A stretch of DNA of 18,321 nucleotides from contig URFM01000062.1 in NCBI GenBank assembly GCA_900547035.1, positions 1 to 18,321 on the forward strand, in the 5' to 3' direction. The DNA is from an uncultured Clostridium sp. (GTDB lineage: Bacteria > Bacillota > Clostridia > Lachnospirales > Lachnospiraceae). The notes below the pieces were generated by a model, which saw only the letters and a list, made by a program, of their open reading frames with translations, had not been told where the DNA came from and ran no database searches. Below are positions 14,054 through 18,321 of this stretch, piece after piece (position 1 is the first letter of the stretch; every line of letters starts with the position of its first letter). The position numbers and the translations under genes are program-made.

Positions 14054-17000
14054 ATGGCAAATGAAACATTAGGGAGACAGCGATTTTATACGCCGGTGGA
14101 AGGAATGGAAGGGGTAGGGGCAGCCCTGGTGCCTCATGCTTCCGTCTCCATGGATCAAAGGCGTCCGGAACAGCTAGGCGGAGGAACTTATTCCGGCATG
14201 CAGGTCACGGAGCAGGTAATGGAAGCGATCAAACGCGGAAACGGCGGCTCGCTGTTTTACTTTGAGGAGCTGCCGGAGCGGCCGGGCTATTATTCCATGC
14301 ATCCTACCTATCCGGAGCTTGGAGCGAACAAAAAAGGGGAAACTCCGTATAAGCTCCGGGAAAATGTGAACCGGCTGTATAAAGGAGTGGCTTCGCATTT
14401 TGTCAATGGAAGGGGCGAAGTTGACTTTCGCGCCGGAGCGCGTTTCATGGATGAATTCAACGCAAGATTCACAAACGGGAGCAGTCTGGAGGATCCCCTT
14501 CTGGATCAGGCGGAGGTGAGAAAGGAACGGATTTCCTGGCTCTGCCATGAGCTGCGGATTCCGGAAGAGGAACAGGATGATTTCTCCCGTTTTGCCCAGA
14601 GCTGTATTTACAGTGACACAAACGACGAGTATGTGTTTGGCACCAGTAACTTTTTTGAAATTATCGGGCAATGGGCGTACGGCGGCATCCAGGTGGAAGA
14701 AGAACTGAAGGGGGCACTGGCGTCAGACCGGGAGTTCCGGGACGCAGTGCTTCCGGGGATTGAACAGAGCAAAAGGGAAATTCTGGATCTGGCCGGGATC
14801 AATCCAAAAACGGAGCGGAGAATGATCATTCCCACAGAGTGCAACGGAAGTACTTATGTAAATAGCCAGCTGTTTTCCCGCGGCTATAACGTATCCCAGG
14901 ACGGCGAAGACCTAGGCCGGTTTACGGTCAGCTTTTCTATGGCAGAGAGCAGCCTGATCAAGCAGCGGGACAATCTGAGAAAAGAGCTTCAGCTTATGGC
15001 GGATAATCCGATAGAGAAGGCGCAGGAACTGCTTGAACAGCATTGCCGGGAACTTTCCGAAAAGATAGAGAAAGAGACCGTTCCGGATGAGAAAAACCGC
15101 TTATCTGAAGAGCTGAATCAGCTGCAAAGTGACAGGGAAGAATCGGGAAGGCAGCTTTTGAATCAGCAGATCAGCCAGCTCAGCCAGGAGTTTGTCACTC
15201 TGCAGGAGGAGATTGACAGAAGATTCATCGAGGATCCCGGCACGGAGTTAAAGTGGGATTACCATGAAGCAGTCAATGCAGCTTCCTTTGAGCTGGAACA
15301 GCCGGACGGCACGCGGAAAACCTATTATATTACGCTGGAAGGGTTTGCGCCGGAAAGCAATGTGATTATGGATCACGCCGGCATATCAGATGCGGTTTCC
15401 ATCGGCATATACAGTTCTGAGGAGGAATTCCGGAATTATTACCTTCAAGATCATGCACGGATCCCCAAAGACGACCAGATTCTGACGACTATTTCTGGTT
15501 TAAAGCAGAAGCGCGGCCAGCTCATGGAACGGGTATCGGAGGAAATGTTTGAGTTTCCCAAGGAACTGCTCACTCAGGAAATACGGGAACAGTATCAGCA
15601 GATGCGGGACAACCGGCAGGCAGATATGAATATGGCGTATTTCGGTGAGGGTAGCGATTGGGAAAAAAGCCTTAAAAGCCAGGCGGAGAAGAATCCAAGA
15701 GAGCCGATGATGGGAATCGATATCCAGAGTGCGAACAGTCTGTATGAGCCGGGGCATGATCGTCTGATCCGCCGGGCGGACGCCTTTGTCTCCAGAATTC
15801 CGGAAGAACTGCGGCCCCAGTATGAAACTCTGGTAGAGGCGTACCGATACCTGAACCATCAGGTCAGAGATATCAGCAATCGGGAACTGTTTATGAAAAA
15901 TATTGCATCTCTGAAGGTAGATCAGCTGAGAAATGGGGAAATCTCGCCGGAGGAGGAAGAACGGGTCCGCGAGGAAATCCGCCTGCTAGATAAGGTTGGA
16001 GAGGAGATTGGAAATCGCAGCACAGACGACTATATGGCAAGAGCAGTGGCCTCCGGTTTCCTGGAGAGGATTCTGACGAGCGGTACATACAAAATCGGGA
16101 ACGAAGCGGAGCGTCTTGCGTTTTCTCAGGCCATGCGTCCCTACGGAATTACGGAGGAGGGCGTGATTTCTCTGGCCGAGAGGATCAAAGAAGAGGTTCT
16201 GCCTGTGACGGAGGTTTCCATGGATGTTCAGGAAGCTATTCCGGGACTTGCTGCCGGTCTGATTGAGACAAAGGATTTCCGGTATGCCCAGCAGGCGGTG
16301 GTGGACTTCGCCGCAGATAATTTTGACTCTGCTTTACAGGGAGCGTTCCTTCCGGATGAGCAGAAAGCATTAAGCGCCCTGGGCATGGAACTTTACAGCC
16401 AGATTCTGATAGACGGACGTCCGGTCAGCCAGTTGCTTAATGAAAAATACGGACCGGAAAATGCAAGTCATGATCTGGCAAAATGTGAGATTCTTGCAGC
16501 CGCATTCAGAGACCGTAAGATTGAGTTCGCTCTCGGACTGGAAAGTGAGGAGAAAGGCGGAAGAATTCCCCTGAACATGCATTCAAAGATTCCTGCCGTC
16601 CAGGAGTCCCTGGAGAGGGCAAGGAAGGAACGGGAACAGGAATGGGTGGACCGGCTTCGCGGAAAGTCGGAGGACTGGGGGATTCCCAGGAAGGGAGCTT
16701 TGCCGGAACGGCCGACATTGAATTATGTGGAGATGCCCTTAAAATACAGCATGTTTGAGCGAAACGCCAGGCTGCGGGATTATGATTTTAATATGGAAAC
16801 CGGGGACCGCACGGTGAAGGAAGATGAGAAAATCGGGCAGCCTGTACGGCGGGGAGAATCGATCCGGATTATCTATCCGCTGGTGGAAAGCAGAGACGGG
16901 AACTGGGTTCAGGCTATGGGAAAGGATGGAACCTGCGGCTATATCCGAAAAAGCCGGGTGGATCCGGAACTGCTTGAGTCAAAGGTGAAAAATGAAGAGG

Positions 17001-18181
17001 TTAGACCGCTTCCCAGATATCGATTTGCAGTAAAAGAAGAAGCTTTCAGCGAAGGCTTTCAGTCTTTATTTAATGAATTCCGGCAGTATGATTCTGCCTT
17101 CACAATGGACAGAGAAGCGGGCATAATGGAAACCTCTGTGAGCAGGCAGGAGGCGCTCTCCCATGGAATGAGATATTTGTATTTTAATGCATTGGCATCC
17201 GACAAATCTCTTCCGGGAAGCCTGGGAGAAACATTTGATCAAAATGAGGCGGGTTTTGGCGTTCGCTTCTCGTCAGAGGTTCGCTGTATGCAGCGTGCGC
17301 AGTTTAAGAAAGAGGCAATGGAAGCGCTGGAAAAGGACGCTGGGCAATTAAACGGTGATCAGTCCAGAAACAATGCCATGATCATTGTGGCGGAGAATGA
17401 CCACACTTCACCGGATACAAAGAAGTGGATAGCTGGAGAACTGGGGAAAGGTGCAGAGGGAGAGCTGAAGAATGTTGGAGTTATCTATGTAGAAGACTTC
17501 ATGGCAGGAAAGGATCAGCAGGATCTGGACGATTATCTAACTGGAGACAAAGAAGAGATGCCTTATGGACTGAGAGGATTTTGTTCCGCTCATCGGGGAT
17601 TTCAGGAGCTTCTGGAGGGGGTAAAAAAGTACAATACTGCTCATGATGCAGCCGATCACATCCGGATCGTGGCACTGGGAACAGAACTGGCTCAGTCCGA
17701 TACCGGAAAAGGACATGAGCAGAAAGTAGAGCGGGCGGCCAAATTTAATTATGCGGCAAGGGAAATCATCGATGCCAATCTGCCCCAGCCGGGCAAGTGT
17801 GGGGTAATCTATGCAGGGCGGGCCCATATGCTGGCTCATCCCGGCTTGGAAGATGGAAAGATGATTCTCGGACTTGCTCAGCTGTATAACCAGGACACCC
17901 GGGCCATACAAAAGACGGGAGACGGAACGGAAGTGATCACATACCGGAAGGACGAGGTCCTCGAGATTGCTCCGATGAAGACAGCAGAGGAAAAGAAGCC
18001 GAAAGAAAAGACGGAGACCCGGCCCCGTTCCAGTTCTGCTAGAGCTGTCGGCTTTCAGGATTTGCTGGCAGAAGAGGAAAAAGAAAGGCCGACGCGGACG
18101 AGGCGGGTCTCTGAATCCGAGAAATACGCCCGTCAGAAGGAACAGGTAGTTTCTAAGGAGGAAAGTGTCAGAAAACGGTAG
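14054..18181 (+). CDS. Giant cytosolic or effector-like protein with C-terminal EreA/ChaN/TraB-like region (1375 aa)
   Basis: Start is the ATG at 14054 (MANETLGRQRFY), with AGGAGG 11 nt upstream; the frame is open to a TTG at 13964 that lacks a ribosome binding site. No signal peptide or membrane helix. Residues about 1-290: soluble domain of unknown family. About 300-395: coiled coil rich in Glu/Gln/Leu. About 395-900: mostly helical, unknown. About 920-970: SH3b-like strands (GESIRIIYPLVES, NWVQAMGKDG, CGYIRKSRV). About 1105-1300: alpha/beta region with IIVAENDHTSPDTKKWI (E1114, H1117), VGVIYVEDF (E1147) and CGVIYAGRAHM (H1258), the spacing of Glu/His motifs found in the EreA/ChaN/TraB (Tiki) fold. 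About 1310-1375: charged, low-complexity tail. It may be a secreted or injected effector or a housekeeping-size orphan; nothing links it directly to the T7SS except proximity. Assignment of the C-terminal fold is inference. Confidence 0.85.
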   Translation: MANETLGRQRFYTPVEGMEGVGAALVPHASVSMDQRRPEQLGGGTYSGMQVTEQVMEAIKRGNGGSLFYFEELPERPGYYSMHPTYPELGANKKGETPYKLRENVNRLYKGVASHFVNGRGEVDFRAGARFMDEFNARFTNGSSLEDPLLDQAEVRKERISWLCHELRIPEEEQDDFSRFAQSCIYSDTNDEYVFGTSNFFEIIGQWAYGGIQVEEELKGALASDREFRDAVLPGIEQSKREILDLAGINPKTERRMIIPTECNGSTYVNSQLFSRGYNVSQDGEDLGRFTVSFSMAESSLIKQRDNLRKELQLMADNPIEKAQELLEQHCRELSEKIEKETVPDEKNRLSEELNQLQSDREESGRQLLNQQISQLSQEFVTLQEEIDRRFIEDPGTELKWDYHEAVNAASFELEQPDGTRKTYYITLEGFAPESNVIMDHAGISDAVSIGIYSSEEEFRNYYLQDHARIPKDDQILTTISGLKQKRGQLMERVSEEMFEFPKELLTQEIREQYQQMRDNRQADMNMAYFGEGSDWEKSLKSQAEKNPREPMMGIDIQSANSLYEPGHDRLIRRADAFVSRIPEELRPQYETLVEAYRYLNHQVRDISNRELFMKNIASLKVDQLRNGEISPEEEERVREEIRLLDKVGEEIGNRSTDDYMARAVASGFLERILTSGTYKIGNEAERLAFSQAMRPYGITEEGVISLAERIKEEVLPVTEVSMDVQEAIPGLAAGLIETKDFRYAQQAVVDFAADNFDSALQGAFLPDEQKALSALGMELYSQILIDGRPVSQLLNEKYGPENASHDLAKCEILAAAFRDRKIEFALGLESEEKGGRIPLNMHSKIPAVQESLERARKEREQEWVDRLRGKSEDWGIPRKGALPERPTLNYVEMPLKYSMFERNARLRDYDFNMETGDRTVKEDEKIGQPVRRGESIRIIYPLVESRDGNWVQAMGKDGTCGYIRKSRVDPELLESKVKNEEVRPLPRYRFAVKEEAFSEGFQSLFNEFRQYDSAFTMDREAGIMETSVSRQEALSHGMRYLYFNALASDKSLPGSLGETFDQNEAGFGVRFSSEVRCMQRAQFKKEAMEALEKDAGQLNGDQSRNNAMIIVAENDHTSPDTKKWIAGELGKGAEGELKNVGVIYVEDFMAGKDQQDLDDYLTGDKEEMPYGLRGFCSAHRGFQELLEGVKKYNTAHDAADHIRIVALGTELAQSDTGKGHEQKVERAAKFNYAAREIIDANLPQPGKCGVIYAGRAHMLAHPGLEDGKMILGLAQLYNQDTRAIQKTGDGTEVITYRKDEVLEIAPMKTAEEKKPKEKTETRPRSSSARAVGFQDLLAEEEKERPTRTRRVSESEKYARQKEQVVSKEESVRKR

Positions 18182-18321
18182 AACGGAGCGCTGTTGCAGA
18201 CCGGAAAAATCTGCATAAAAGCATAGTTTTGAAACAAAATTAACACGACCAGGGGGCTGTCCAAAGGAGAGTGTCAGAAATCTTGTGTCTTTGGAAGTCC
18301 ATGCTTCCCTGGATAAGAGTT
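18182..18321. other. Right-edge intergenic sequence
   Basis: No complete gene. The string AGTGTCAGAAA occurs at 18270-18280, just after AAGGAGA, and also inside the last codons of the 1375-aa gene after AAGGAGGAA, giving a short imperfect duplication. A small hairpin GGAAG/CTTCC lies at 18293-18308. GGGGGCTGTCC at 18253-18263 resembles ends of some insertion sequences, but no element can be delimited. Confidence 0.3.

Noticed and set aside
1..18321. tRNA, rRNA or riboswitch genes
   Set aside because: No cloverleaf, rRNA-like or known riboswitch consensus was noticed by eye; a covariance-model search was not possible here.

Overview
The window looks like part of a chromosome of an anaerobic Firmicute of the Clostridia, most likely Lachnospiraceae. 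This rests on the type VIIb-style secretion genes, Gram-positive gene architecture (ATGA overlaps, AGGAGG-type ribosome binding sites, sigma-A-like promoters) and a fairly GC-rich coding style. The taxonomic call is an inference from style, not from a marker gene.

Left two thirds (1-12341, all on the minus strand): one long, tightly packed type VII secretion (T7SS) operon read right to left. The order is the FHA/FtsK-type motor ATPase EssC (7929-12341), a WXG-type small protein (7473-7916), a 196-aa protein with a faint EspG-like look (6864-7454), a 501-aa all-helical protein (5372-6877), a classical WXG100 protein (4989-5297), a PP2C phosphatase (4142-4981), a YukD/EsaB ubiquitin-like protein (3864-4145), a 449-aa unknown (2482-3831), a 703-aa Ser/Thr kinase-like protein (349-2460), and the start of a second, paralogous kinase that runs off the left edge (1-319). 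Kinase, phosphatase and an FHA phosphothreonine reader in the motor suggest that secretion is gated by threonine phosphorylation, as in the PpkA/PppA/Fha circuit of type VI secretion. EssA, EssB and EsaA are not in the window.

Regulatory hinge (12342-13385): a strong candidate promoter (TTGACT-18-TATAAT) reads left into the T7SS operon. Its -10 lies inside one copy of a 35-bp direct repeat. The second copy lies just in front of a divergent XRE-type repressor gene (12664-13008). This looks like an operator pair through which the regulator controls itself and the T7SS. The regulator gene converges on a small unknown gene (13062-13355), and both share an 18-bp perfect-stem bidirectional terminator.

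Right part (13386-18321): a region of about 670 bp without an intact gene, holding a decayed DDE transposase fragment and a third copy of the ATCTGATAA core, then a 1375-aa protein on the plus strand (14054-18181) with a coiled coil, an SH3b-like stretch and a C-terminal region resembling the EreA/ChaN/TraB (Tiki-type) fold. It has no signal peptide or membrane segment. It may be a large cytosolic or secreted effector, but the sequence does not prove a link to the T7SS. The last 140 bp hold no gene that I can recognise.

Several starts were moved inward from the longest possible reading frame because a clear Shine-Dalgarno sequence marks the internal codon; the reasons are given entry by entry.
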